The notes beneath the pieces are model-generated. The model was not told the DNA's origin, made no database searches, and was given only the letters and a program-made list of their open reading frames with translations. Of a stretch of 64,000 bases of DNA, positions 54,006 through 62,216 are shown one piece after another. Every line of letters begins with the position of its first letter. Position 1 is the stretch's first letter. Location: the NCBI GenBank assembly GCA_903829815.1, contig CAIKRR010000015.1, forward strand, positions 1-64,000. The letters run 5' to 3'. Source of the stretch: an uncultured Pseudomonadota bacterium (lineage in GTDB: Bacteria; Pseudomonadota; Gammaproteobacteria; Burkholderiales; SG8-39). The position numbers and the translations under genes were made by a program.

Positions 54006-55064
54006 ATGAGCTTTCCCTATCCCGACACCGCACAGCATAGTGGCGCGCCGCGTCGATCGACCCGACATCCGGTGGAATTCACCGGACTGGCCAACGAATA
54101 CTTCCGGATCTGGATCGTCAACCTCGCCCTCACGGTGGTGACGCTGGGCATCTTCTCGGCCTGGGCCAAGGTACGACGCAAGCGGTACTTCTACGGCAAC
54201 ACCTTCATCGACGACACACCGTTCGATTATCACGGACAACCCCTCTCCATCCTCAAGGGCCGCATCATCGCCGCCCTGCTCCTCTCGGGTGGGTCGTTCG
54301 GTGCCAAGAGTTCGACGCTTCTGGCCATCCTCTTCACCGTGCTCCAGGTCATCGGATTTCCCTGGCTGGTGGTGCGATCGCTTGCCTTCAACGCGCGCTA
54401 TTCATCGTTCAGGGGGCTGCGCTTTCGCTTCGATGGTCGCTGGCAGGTGCTGCTCAGGATTTACCTGGTGTGGGGTCTCGCCACCGTCTTCACTCTGGGT
54501 GCGCTTTACCCGAGCCTGAAAGCGCGACTGGTGGCGTTCCGCATGGAGCACCACGCCTGGGGTGCCACGCGCGCAAGCCTCGGCCTGCTCAGCCGCGATT
54601 TCTATCGCATCTACCTGGTCGGTGCAGGGCTTCTGGCGGCGGCGCTCGTGGCACTGGGGCTGGTGGCCGCCTTGCTGAGCATGACGAGCAGCCAGCTGCC
54701 TGCCTTCGCCATCTTCACCTCCACGATACTCTTCTATCTGATCGGGGTACTCGAGTGGGCCTACCTCAACACGCGCATCACCAACGCCGTCTGGAATGCG
54801 CTCGAGCTGGGGCCGGTACGGTTCGAGAGCCGGCTGCGCGCCCGCGAACTGGCTTCGATCTACGTCACCAACGCGATCGCGGTGGTACTCACCCTGGGTC
54901 TTGCCGTGCCCTGGGCAACGATCCGCACGCTGCGCTACCGGGCCGAGTCGACCACGGTGATTGCCTACGGCGGGCTCGAAGCGTTCGTGGGCGTGAACAC
55001 CCCTGACGAGAGCGCCACGGGTGAATCCATCGCCGACCTGCTCGATTTCGATATCGGCTTGTGA
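54006..55064 (+). CDS. DUF898 (YjgN-family) membrane protein
   Basis: This is a 352-residue inner-membrane protein with six to seven helices and the DUF898 signature. It contains FTGLANEYFRIWIVNLALTVVTLGIFSAWAKVRRKRYFY-type N-terminal sequence, and a repeat of the same idea later: FESRLRARELASIYVTNAIAVVLTLGLAVPWATIRTLRYRA. Function of YjgN proteins is unknown. The stop overlaps the GTG of the M48 peptidase gene (GTGA at 55061-55064), so the two are translationally coupled and probably work together in the envelope. Confidence 0.88.
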   Translation: MSFPYPDTAQHSGAPRRSTRHPVEFTGLANEYFRIWIVNLALTVVTLGIFSAWAKVRRKRYFYGNTFIDDTPFDYHGQPLSILKGRIIAALLLSGGSFGAKSSTLLAILFTVLQVIGFPWLVVRSLAFNARYSSFRGLRFRFDGRWQVLLRIYLVWGLATVFTLGALYPSLKARLVAFRMEHHAWGATRASLGLLSRDFYRIYLVGAGLLAAALVALGLVAALLSMTSSQLPAFAIFTSTILFYLIGVLEWAYLNTRITNAVWNALELGPVRFESRLRARELASIYVTNAIAVVLTLGLAVPWATIRTLRYRAESTTVIAYGGLEAFVGVNTPDESATGESIADLLDFDIGL

Positions 55065-56095
55065 TCGAGTTCAACGCCGACTATTTTGATGGGCGCAGCG
55101 CCGAACGTCGCGCTGTACGGGTACGCGCAAGCGACACCCACCTGCATGTGAGCGGCCAGACTGTCCAGGTGGCTCACCGCATCGACGAGACCTCGGTGGA
55201 TACCCCGCTTGCACGCCTGCACCGTGTGCTCACCCTTCCCGATGGCACCGAACTGCATACCGCTGACAACGCCGCCATCGATGCGCTCTTTGGCCATCGG
55301 TTACCGATTGCGACCGGGCTTGCCCGGCTCGAATCGCTCTGGTCGCGCGCGCTGATCGCACTGGCTGTTCTGGGCGTGTGCATCTGGATGCTGATGGTCT
55401 ACGGCGTACCCCTTCTTGCCCGGCCACTGGCAGCACTGGTGCCAGTCACGGTCGAGCAGTCGCTGGGGCGCCAGGCACTGGCCTCGCTCGATGGCAGCCT
55501 GTGCAAGCCCAGCACGCTGGAGGCGCACGAGCTCGAGCACCTGCGCACGCTGCTTGGCCGGGTATTGGTCGGGCTCGATCAGCCGCAGGCCATCACGCTG
55601 GAGGCGCGCAACTGCAAGGGCATTGGCCCCAACGCCTTCGCGTTGCCCGGTGGCACGGTGCTGGTCACCGATGCGCTGGCACATCTGGGGATGAGCGACG
55701 AGACGCTGAGTGCGGTGTTCGCGCATGAGGTGGGCCATATTCAGCGACAACACGCCATGCGCATGGCGGTACAGACCAGTCTTGGCGCCTTGCTCGTGGG
55801 CACCGTGATGGGCGATGCGGCCTCGATCACGAGCCTTGCCTACACACTGCCCACGGTACTGCTCAATAGCGGCTATTCGCGCACCATGGAAACCGAAGCC
55901 GACGAATTTGCCTACGAGCGACTGCGCGAGGTGGGCCTGTCGCCCTCGGCCCTGGGCGATGCGCTCGAGGCACTGATGCGGGCGCATGAAAAGGGCGAAG
56001 ACTCGGCCAGGCAGCCGTCTGAGCGCTGGAGCGACTATCTCTCCAGCCACCCGGCTGTCGAGGAGCGCATCAGGCGCGCGCGCGGCGGCGACTGA
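55061..56095 (+). CDS. M48-family membrane metallopeptidase
   Basis: This is a 344-residue protease with a small N-terminal beta-rich domain, one membrane helix (residues about 96-118), and an M48 catalytic domain outside. The zinc motif HEVGH lies at 222-226, with Glu279 in METEADEFAYERL as third ligand. GPNAFALPGGTVLVTDAL at about 189-206 is the other family hallmark. It starts at a GTG overlapping the DUF898 stop. Partners of this kind may degrade damaged or misassembled envelope proteins. The pairing with DUF898 recurs in many proteobacteria, to my knowledge. Confidence 0.9.
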   Translation: MIEFNADYFDGRSAERRAVRVRASDTHLHVSGQTVQVAHRIDETSVDTPLARLHRVLTLPDGTELHTADNAAIDALFGHRLPIATGLARLESLWSRALIALAVLGVCIWMLMVYGVPLLARPLAALVPVTVEQSLGRQALASLDGSLCKPSTLEAHELEHLRTLLGRVLVGLDQPQAITLEARNCKGIGPNAFALPGGTVLVTDALAHLGMSDETLSAVFAHEVGHIQRQHAMRMAVQTSLGALLVGTVMGDAASITSLAYTLPTVLLNSGYSRTMETEADEFAYERLREVGLSPSALGDALEALMRAHEKGEDSARQPSERWSDYLSSHPAVEERIRRARGGD

Positions 56096-56409
56096 TGGTG
56101 GCGGCAGACGGGCCTGGGTCGGGCCTGGGTCGGGCCTGGGTCGGGCCACTGGTCAGGCGGATCAGGCAGTGTTTTAATACAGCGCAATATTTGACGTTTG
56201 TGTTGCTGACTGTCTGAAAGTCCTGTCCTGGCAGAAGAACGAAGGCCCAGGTCGACCCCGTCAATCCTGCGTACCGTCGCCTGGCGCAGAAGCTTCGTCG
56301 TGTTCAACGGGCGGAAGGGTTCTGGGTCGATTTCACGAGGCTTCAGCGTGGCCGGGGCCGACTGATGGCGCAAACGCCGGACAACACTGATCCTTGCGAG
56401 GTCAATCGG
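56096..56409. other. Gap with short tandem repeat before the propeller lipoprotein gene
   Basis: No gene is seen in these 314 bases. They hold the 11-base tandem repeat at 56110-56147, then a locally AT-rich stretch (56170-56220) that could contain the promoter of the lipoprotein gene; TTGACG at 56191 lacks a partner at normal spacing. Confidence 0.4.
56110..56147. repeat. Tandem repeat, 11-base unit, about 3.5 copies
   Basis: The unit GGGCCTGGGTC repeats exactly at 56110, 56121 and 56132, followed by a partial GGGCC copy. It begins 15 bases after the M48 stop codon. Confidence 0.9.
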
Positions 56410-58017
56410 ATGCGTGTTTCGTTCCTGATTCGTTACGGACTGGTCTTCGCGGCTTCTCTGTCTATCGCTGCTTGCGGTATCGGGGGAGGTGGCAGTGCTT
56501 CCATCACCACGCAACCGGTCAATCAGAGCGTGACGGCTGGTCAGACAGCAACCTTTTCCGTGACAGTGACGACGACAGGGACACCTGTGCCACTGAGCTA
56601 TCAGTGGTACAAAAATGGCATGGCGATTGCCGCTGCCACTTCGTCCAGCTACACCACCAACGCGACTACGTTGGCCGATAACGGCAGTACCTTCTACGTC
56701 GTTATCGCAAGCGTCGGCATGAACACGTTGACCAGCAATACGACGACGCTGACCGTCCTGCCACCTTGGGCTGGAACACGACAATCAGGCGTTGCTGGCG
56801 CCACCACGACGGCTTCTGGCATTGCAACCGATGCGTGGGGCAACGTCTATGTCACGGGTTGCACCGACGGTGGGCTCGACGGCAACACGCTCACCGGGAC
56901 CTTGGACTTCTTTCTCACCAGGTACGACAGCAGCGGCCAGAAGCTGTACACCAGGCAACTGGGCGCGATTGGCCAGCGCACCTGTGCGTATGGCGTTGCG
57001 GTCGATGCCAGTGGCAATCTCTACATCACGGGCTGGACGAGCGGCGGGCTCGACGGCAACACGGTCACCGGAACCGTGGACTTTTTTCTCACCAAGTACG
57101 ACAGCGGCGGCCAGAAGCTGTACACCCGGCAGTCTGGTGTCGCTGGCTCTGCCACCCCTGCCAGTGGCGTTGCGGTCGATTCCAGTGGCAACGTCTACGT
57201 GGCGGGTCAGACCAGCGGCGGCCTCGATGGCAACGCAAGGGCTGGGTACTACGACCTTTTCCTCACCCGGTACGACAGCAATGGCCAGAAGCAGTACACC
57301 CGGCAATTGGGCGCCAGTGGCGCTTATGTGTTTGCCCAGGGCGTTGCGACCGACAGCAATGGCAACATCTATGTCACGGGCCACACCACCGGTGGGCTCG
57401 ACGGCAACACGCTGACGGGGAGCCAGGACGCGTTCCTCACCCGGTACGACAGCAATGGCCAGAGGCAGTACACCCGGCAATGGGGCACCAGTGGCGCCCA
57501 CGTGTTTGCCCAGGGGCTCGCGGTCGATGCCGGTGGCAACGTCCATGTCGCGGGAGAAACCAATGGCGGACTTGATGGCAACACACGGACGGGGTACCAG
57601 GACTTCTTTCTCACCAGGTACGACAGCAGCGGCCAGAAGCAGTACACCCGGCAGCTGGGCGCCGTTCACTTTTTCACGAGCGCTTATGGCGTTGCGACCG
57701 ATGCCAGCAGCAACGTCTACGTCACCGGCGCCACCGGCGGCGGACTTGATGGCAATACGCTGAGTGGGCCCGGATCAACCGACTTCTTCGTCACCAGGTA
57801 CGACAGCAGTGGCCAGAAGCAGTACACCAGGCAGCTGGGAGTCAGTGCCGACCCGTTCATCAATGCGTTGAGCACGATGGGCAAGGCCGTTGTGAGCGAT
57901 GCCCGTGGGAACGTCTTCGTCACGGGCGACACCACGGGCGGCCTCGATGGCAACACGCTGACCGGGACGACCGACTTTTTCCTCACCAAGTACGACAGTA
58001 GTGGGGTGAAGCAGTAG
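56410..58017 (+). CDS. Lipoprotein with Ig-like domain and seven SBBP propeller repeats
   Basis: This 535-residue lipoprotein begins MRVSFLIRYGLVFAASLSIAAC with a lipobox ending at Cys22, followed by a Gly-rich linker. Residues about 32-118 form an immunoglobulin-like domain (SYQWYKNGM, then NGSTFYVVIAS). Residues 123-535 contain seven repeats of about 58 residues with the pattern GVAxDxxGNVYVTGxTxGGLDGN, then DFFLTRYDSSGQKQYTRQLG. This is the SBBP type and enough for one seven-bladed beta-propeller. The ATG at 56410 is preferred to 56365 because it starts the signal peptide. Such proteins are surface or periplasmic binding modules. Ligand unknown. A hairpin follows the stop. Confidence 0.85.
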   Translation: MRVSFLIRYGLVFAASLSIAACGIGGGGSASITTQPVNQSVTAGQTATFSVTVTTTGTPVPLSYQWYKNGMAIAAATSSSYTTNATTLADNGSTFYVVIASVGMNTLTSNTTTLTVLPPWAGTRQSGVAGATTTASGIATDAWGNVYVTGCTDGGLDGNTLTGTLDFFLTRYDSSGQKLYTRQLGAIGQRTCAYGVAVDASGNLYITGWTSGGLDGNTVTGTVDFFLTKYDSGGQKLYTRQSGVAGSATPASGVAVDSSGNVYVAGQTSGGLDGNARAGYYDLFLTRYDSNGQKQYTRQLGASGAYVFAQGVATDSNGNIYVTGHTTGGLDGNTLTGSQDAFLTRYDSNGQRQYTRQWGTSGAHVFAQGLAVDAGGNVHVAGETNGGLDGNTRTGYQDFFLTRYDSSGQKQYTRQLGAVHFFTSAYGVATDASSNVYVTGATGGGLDGNTLSGPGSTDFFVTRYDSSGQKQYTRQLGVSADPFINALSTMGKAVVSDARGNVFVTGDTTGGLDGNTLTGTTDFFLTKYDSSGVKQ

Positions 58018-58029
58018 TTGTTGCGCGGC

Positions 58030-58047
58030 GACCCGACGCGGCGGGTC
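58030..58047. terminator. Hairpin after the propeller lipoprotein gene
   Basis: GACCCG (58030-58035) pairs with CGGGTC (58042-58047) over a six-base loop, 13 bases after the stop codon. No T-run follows. Confidence 0.35.
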
Positions 58048-58153
58048 CAGGGTGCGCGACGCACGGGCACTGTCCCCCTCTGCGGCTTCCCGGTTCGGGT
58101 TTAGTGATTGAGCCCCCCAATTTCGCGTGGGGTGATGTCATCCCGGTTCCTGC

Positions 58154-59185
58154 ATGTATGCCTCCATCGACCTTGCTGCAGCGCTCGCCAGTGGGCTGGG
58201 TGCGCTCGTCCTGAGCGCGCTCGGCCCGGCATATGCGTTGCCGCAGTTGACACCGGCCCTGGCCGTGGAGCGCATCAACCCTTCGCCCACCTGCGCGCAA
58301 CAGCGGGTGGTCGGCACCTGCTGGTGCGGTCCGGTTCCATGTGGCTGGCGGGTCACGCAGTTCGTGCCCACGACATTCATCGAGACTGTTCGCACGCCTG
58401 GCGAGACCCTCGTCGGTGCCTTTGCTCAAGCACTCTCCGGGGGCATGAACGGGTTGGGGCTGGCCGGCCCGACCCGTCAGACCCACGAGAACGGCCGGGA
58501 CTCCAGCTTCGAGGCCCACATCTTCTCGATGCCGGAACGGCTCGTGCAGATTCGAAACGGGTGCTTCAGTTGCAAGACATCCAGCGCCCAACTGCCAGCC
58601 TCGGGTTCGGCCGATAGCTGGGGAGGCGGGGCGTCCTGCGGTGACGCAGCCATCGTCATGCAGGGGCTCGCCGGACTCGCAGGCAGCCAGGCCTTCGGCG
58701 CCGGCACAACGATGCCCCTGCATTACGCCAGCGAATCCGACGCATTCAACTGGCGAACAGGCTGCCGCGACATCGCTGCACGGCGCACCCCGTCACACCC
58801 TGGGTTCAACTGCAACAGCCTCACCGACGGCTTCGGTCCCAACACGCCACTGGATCCGGCATATGGCAGCGGCTGTATCGGACGCTGGGGCCCTTTGTTT
58901 CCGCGCCAGATGCGAACCCGGGGGCCCGAAGACCGCCTCGCCTCGGCCATTACTGCATACCGCGCGCTTTCGATCGCCCGAACCGATCTGGCGAGTTATC
59001 CCTACCCGGTCGATACGACGGGCCTTTTCCAGCAAGCCTATCCGGGCGTGAGCACCTGCCTTCCGGTGGGAGCAAGCCCAAGCCTGCCAGGCGACCTGTT
59101 GCGCAGTCCCGATGGCGCCTACGCATGGATCTACTGGCGACTGACCACCTGCTGCATCCCGTTCGACATCGAGAGCAACTGCTGA
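58154..59185 (+). CDS. TraU-like integrative conjugative element protein (PFL_4710 family)
   Basis: This 343-residue exported protein is rich in cysteine and matches the ICE protein family PFL_4710, related to TraU of F-type conjugation systems. It has an N-terminal hydrophobic signal (LASGLGALVLSALGPAYA), then CAQQRVVGTCWCGPVPCGWRVTQFVPTTFIE-type opening, RNGCFSCKTSSA, GCIGRWGPLFPR and the C-terminal YAWIYWRLTTCCIPF. TraU-type proteins act in mating-pair formation in the periplasm, where the many Cys pairs form disulfides. It is the first clear ICE gene in the window. The other mating-pair genes that normally surround it are not adjacent here. Confidence 0.83.
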   Translation: MYASIDLAAALASGLGALVLSALGPAYALPQLTPALAVERINPSPTCAQQRVVGTCWCGPVPCGWRVTQFVPTTFIETVRTPGETLVGAFAQALSGGMNGLGLAGPTRQTHENGRDSSFEAHIFSMPERLVQIRNGCFSCKTSSAQLPASGSADSWGGGASCGDAAIVMQGLAGLAGSQAFGAGTTMPLHYASESDAFNWRTGCRDIAARRTPSHPGFNCNSLTDGFGPNTPLDPAYGSGCIGRWGPLFPRQMRTRGPEDRLASAITAYRALSIARTDLASYPYPVDTTGLFQQAYPGVSTCLPVGASPSLPGDLLRSPDGAYAWIYWRLTTCCIPFDIESNC

Positions 59186-59207
59186 GCGCTTGAAGCAGCA
59201 CGCCCGC

Positions 59208-59223
59208 TGTCGATATCTCGACA
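59208..59223. promoter_or_regulatory. Inverted repeat ahead of the sigma-like gene
   Basis: TGTCGA (59208-59213), TATC, TCGACA (59218-59223) is a perfect inverted repeat between the TraU-like gene and the AT-rich promoter region. It could be an operator or a small hairpin. Confidence 0.4.
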
Positions 59224-59236
59224 CTGGACGAGCGGC

Positions 59237-59267
59237 TTTAATAAATGATAATTTCAGTTTAATAAAT
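59237..59267 (+). repeat. AT-rich direct repeats before the sigma-like gene
   Basis: TTTAATAAAT occurs at 59237-59246 and again at 59258-59267, 21 bases apart (two helical turns), inside the most AT-rich stretch of the window (59232-59290). This is about 60 bases before the start codon at 59326. It may hold the promoter and a binding site for a dimeric regulator. Confidence 0.55.
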
Positions 59268-59325
59268 TATATTGTCATCAATTTTCTTCTGGTTTCCGAT
59301 CCACGACCAAGGACCCCGACACGCC

Positions 59326-60534
59326 ATGAAGCCCGTCACTGCCATCCCTGCTGCAAGCTACGAGGAATCATTGATCCGGATGAAGAACCATCTCGGACGC
59401 CTCGCCGAGCGATATGGCGTTGATCCGGCCGATGTACGACAGACGCTCTACCTCGTGTGGAACCGGGTCGGCCAACTGCCCGAAGGCGGCCCAACCGCGG
59501 ACCGCGAAACCTTCTACAAGTACTTGTACCGCGCGCTGGTCAACGAGCTCACGGACTCGATGGGACAACCCGCAAGGCGCCTCGACGAAACCACGCAGGA
59601 GCCAGCGCAGGGCTCCATGGTCGGGCCTGAATCGGTCAGTCCGTGGGACGTATTGGAGGAAGGCGATCGGACATCATCCGTGCCGCCTGTCGAGGAACAG
59701 ATCCGAAACCTGTTCATCCGATGCTGCTCGGAAATCGCCTTTCCCGAGGCAATACGCGCACACCCTCTCTACGGCCATCCCTCATACCGAACCGTACTCG
59801 ATGGCATCCTCGGCCAGGAGCCGGTCGAGGAGATCGCACAACGTCTGGGGATCTCGCGCCGCCGCGTCAATGCCCAGATCGAGGAAATGCAGCGCCTGTT
59901 CGCTCAACCCGATGCGAATCGGATCGACCGCATCTTCCGGGCACTGCCGGAAGACCAGTGGCTCCCCTCGAGCCCAATCCGACGCAGGCCGCTGAAAAGC
60001 CTGCGTGCACCCTGCACGACAGATCGCTCGGGCGAGCGCGTCCTGCGTGCCTTGCGGCAATTCGTTGCCTTGGGTACGCAACCGGCCATCGTCTACGTCG
60101 ACCAGTACAACCGCATCCTGCAAGCCGAGGAGATCTGCAGCGCTGCGCACGTGCTCAGGCTGGACTCGGTTGCCACACTGCTTCACGTGGTGCAGTCCGA
60201 TTCACCTGACATGGATGACCCCGATTACTGCCGAGTCCGCACAACGCTCGGCGGGTACGACCAGCCTCCACCTCAATTGATTCCAGCCTTCCAGAAGCTC
60301 TACGACGAGGGGTGCCTGGGGCCGCTGGTGGCGGCTTTCCTGGACGAAATGGCGACGCGAGGACAGTTCCTGGTCCTGCGGGAACTCGGTACCACCCTGA
60401 TCACGATGATCAGCGCCGCCGATGCCCAAGCGCTATTGCACTCGAGCACGGCTGGGACACTGGCCGGCGCAGCGCGCCAGTTGCACGACCAACTCAGAGC
60501 GCGCCTTCACGCCCTGCCCACCACCCAACGCTGA
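59326..60534 (+). CDS. Sigma-70 (ECF)-like protein with long C-terminal extension, ICE-borne
   Basis: This 402-residue protein is not one I recognise by name. Residues about 12-88 look like sigma region 2: GVDPADVRQTLYLVWNR and FYKYLYRALVNELTDSMGQPARR resemble the core-binding and -10-melting helices of ECF sigma factors. Residues about 152-192 look like region 4, with the helix-turn-helix VEEIAQRLGISRRRVNAQIEEM. About 200 further residues follow, with no similarity that I can name. The ATG at 59326 has AAGGA twelve bases upstream. It lies between the TraU-like gene and the pilus genes, behind an AT-rich promoter region, so it may switch on the conjugative pilus genes. This function is inference. 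Confidence 0.65.
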   Translation: MKPVTAIPAASYEESLIRMKNHLGRLAERYGVDPADVRQTLYLVWNRVGQLPEGGPTADRETFYKYLYRALVNELTDSMGQPARRLDETTQEPAQGSMVGPESVSPWDVLEEGDRTSSVPPVEEQIRNLFIRCCSEIAFPEAIRAHPLYGHPSYRTVLDGILGQEPVEEIAQRLGISRRRVNAQIEEMQRLFAQPDANRIDRIFRALPEDQWLPSSPIRRRPLKSLRAPCTTDRSGERVLRALRQFVALGTQPAIVYVDQYNRILQAEEICSAAHVLRLDSVATLLHVVQSDSPDMDDPDYCRVRTTLGGYDQPPPQLIPAFQKLYDEGCLGPLVAAFLDEMATRGQFLVLRELGTTLITMISAADAQALLHSSTAGTLAGAARQLHDQLRARLHALPTTQR

Positions 60535-60558
60535 CCCGGCACACCTTGCACGAGGAGA

Positions 60559-61005
60559 ATGAGCGTGAATATCTTGCCCACGACAGCCGCCGACGAGCGG
60601 CGTCAAGCCCTCATCGACGAGATCACCCGACTGCTTCAGCGCACGCGCGACAGCCGGCTCGACATCCTGCGCCAATTCCTGCAAATGCCCAGTGCTCGGG
60701 TATTCCTGCCGCGCTCCTCGCAGGGCTCGGTGCTGTTTTCGCGCATGGTCGACCTCGATGTCCTCTTTTCGAGGGCAGAGCAACGACTGCAGCGCGACTC
60801 AGATCCGATGCAGGCCTTCGAAGCCAGAACGCATCTGGAGCGTGACATCTGCCAGCTGCATATCCTCCTGATCGAGATCAGCGCCGGACTGGCTGCAACC
60901 TATGACCTCGAACCGGCAGATCCAGCCGTCATCGTCGCGCTCAAGCGCATACGCCAGGCTTCACCCGAGGGCCGCGCACACGCCGTAACCGGCACCCGTC
61001 GCTGA
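60559..61005 (+). CDS. Hypothetical protein of the ICE/pilus region
   Basis: This is a 148-residue, probably helical cytoplasmic protein with no signal peptide and no family I recognise. It is rich in Leu, Arg and Glu, with segments such as DERRQALIDEITRLLQRT and FLPRSSQGSVLFSRMVDLDV. GAGGAG lies directly before the ATG, and the gap to the sigma-like gene is 24 bases, so the two are probably co-transcribed. A role in regulating the sigma-like protein is possible but not shown. Confidence 0.65.
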   Translation: MSVNILPTTAADERRQALIDEITRLLQRTRDSRLDILRQFLQMPSARVFLPRSSQGSVLFSRMVDLDVLFSRAEQRLQRDSDPMQAFEARTHLERDICQLHILLIEISAGLAATYDLEPADPAVIVALKRIRQASPEGRAHAVTGTRR

Positions 61006-61021
61006 TCTGGAACCCAAGACG

Positions 61022-61291
61022 ATGCGCGCCCTGTCGGAACTGCTCGGCAAGATCCTGCTCGCTGCCCTGGTGCTATGGGCAGGCTCGGTCGCACTCACCC
61101 CGGCAGCCTTGCGGCCCCAGGTGCTCTGTCGGCCCTTGACCCTTGCCGCAGAAGCGGCCGTCAACCTGCTGGCAGCGGTCGGGTATCCGGGGACTGCCTC
61201 GTCCGACAGTTCAGCCAACACGGCTTCGATCGCTCGTGCCTGCACCGAATTTGCAACAGCCGCCGGCCGCGGCACAGGAGTAGCCCGATGA
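61022..61291 (+). CDS. Small membrane or exported protein of the pilus region
   Basis: This 89-residue protein has a hydrophobic N-terminal segment (LGKILLAALVLWAGSVALTPAAL) that could be a signal peptide or a membrane anchor, then a short Ala-rich tail. I do not recognise a family. Its stop overlaps the next start (ATGA at 61288-61291). It follows the previous gene by 16 bases. Confidence 0.55.
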   Translation: MRALSELLGKILLAALVLWAGSVALTPAALRPQVLCRPLTLAAEAAVNLLAAVGYPGTASSDSSANTASIARACTEFATAAGRGTGVAR

Positions 61292-61614
61292 AGTGGCACA
61301 TCCACGCCGCCTGGGTCGCCGCCTGGACACTGCTGGCACTGGGGGCAGCCACCGGCGCCTGGCAAAGCAGTACATCGATCGCGCTTCGGCTTGAGCCCCT
61401 GCAAGCGCCTCTCTTGCTGGGAATCACAACCGGCTTTGGCCTTCGGCTCGCGCTGGTCCTGTGGCGCATCCGGTGCTGCCTTGCGGCAGTGGATCTCGAA
61501 ATCACCACCAGCAGCGGTTGCGTCATCAAGGGCCTGCCACGGGACCTTGCCTTGTCAGCGAGCCTGCCGGGTCAGGACGCCCGGCTCGCGCCTCGAACGG
61601 AGAGTCCATCATGA
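61288..61614 (+). CDS. Small integral membrane protein of the pilus region
   Basis: This 108-residue protein has two hydrophobic segments (AAWVAAWTLLALGAATGAW and LLLGITTGFGLRLALVLWRI), then a short cytoplasmic-looking tail. No family is recognised. Both ends overlap neighbours by ATGA, so it is translationally coupled within the pilus gene run. Confidence 0.55.
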   Translation: MKWHIHAAWVAAWTLLALGAATGAWQSSTSIALRLEPLQAPLLLGITTGFGLRLALVLWRIRCCLAAVDLEITTSSGCVIKGLPRDLALSASLPGQDARLAPRTESPS

Positions 61615-62216
61615 ATGGCAAGACGCTGTATCGATGGACAGGAGTAGCGCTACTCGGCGTGCTGGCAAATCCCGGCAGGGCAGCGCCCCCAGTGGACGGT
61701 TGGGTCGGTCCGCGTGCAGTCAATGGATCCATTGTCCTTGGCGGGCCGATGCCCCAATGGCAGGCAGACTCCGATCGCATGAGGGGAGCCCAAGGTATCC
61801 CGCTGCCCGGAGTTCCACCTACCGTCATGCCATCTCCTGTCTTGCCCTCGCCCGCAGACACTCGTGCAGGCCCTGCGGCGTTGGCTGGCCTGACGCAAAC
61901 CGGGCTGCCAGAAAAGCTCGGCACACCGACACCGGTCACTGAAGCGCGAAGACCATCCCCCGATCCGGACCGACTCACCGTTGCCGCTGGCGAGCGACTG
62001 TCAGGCGCACTGGTGCGGTTCCTGCAAGCGAGCGGACTGCACCTGCGCTGGAATGCACGCACCGACTATGTGGCCCAGCACAGCTACTGGATTGCAGGCG
62101 AATCGATCGACGAGACGGTGCGCGCAGCGCTGCTGCCTCATGGCCTGTCGGGCACCTTGTGGGAGGCAAACCAGGTGCTTGAAGTACATGCAGGGTCGGC
62201 AGAGGTACTGCCATGA
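61611..62216 (+). CDS. Type IVB pilus protein, PilL/TcpQ C-terminal domain
   Basis: This 201-residue exported protein has a signal peptide (MNGKTLYRWTGVALLGVLANPGRAA), a Pro-rich linker, and a TcpQ/PilL-type C-terminal domain (residues about 121-196: VAAGERLSGALVRFLQASGL, then WIAGESIDETVRAALLPHGL). Proteins of this kind stabilise or pilot the outer-membrane secretin of type IVB pili, as in R64 and PAPI-1. It is shorter than typical PilL. Its start overlaps the previous stop and its stop overlaps the secretin start, both by ATGA. Confidence 0.78.
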   Translation: MNGKTLYRWTGVALLGVLANPGRAAPPVDGWVGPRAVNGSIVLGGPMPQWQADSDRMRGAQGIPLPGVPPTVMPSPVLPSPADTRAGPAALAGLTQTGLPEKLGTPTPVTEARRPSPDPDRLTVAAGERLSGALVRFLQASGLHLRWNARTDYVAQHSYWIAGESIDETVRAALLPHGLSGTLWEANQVLEVHAGSAEVLP

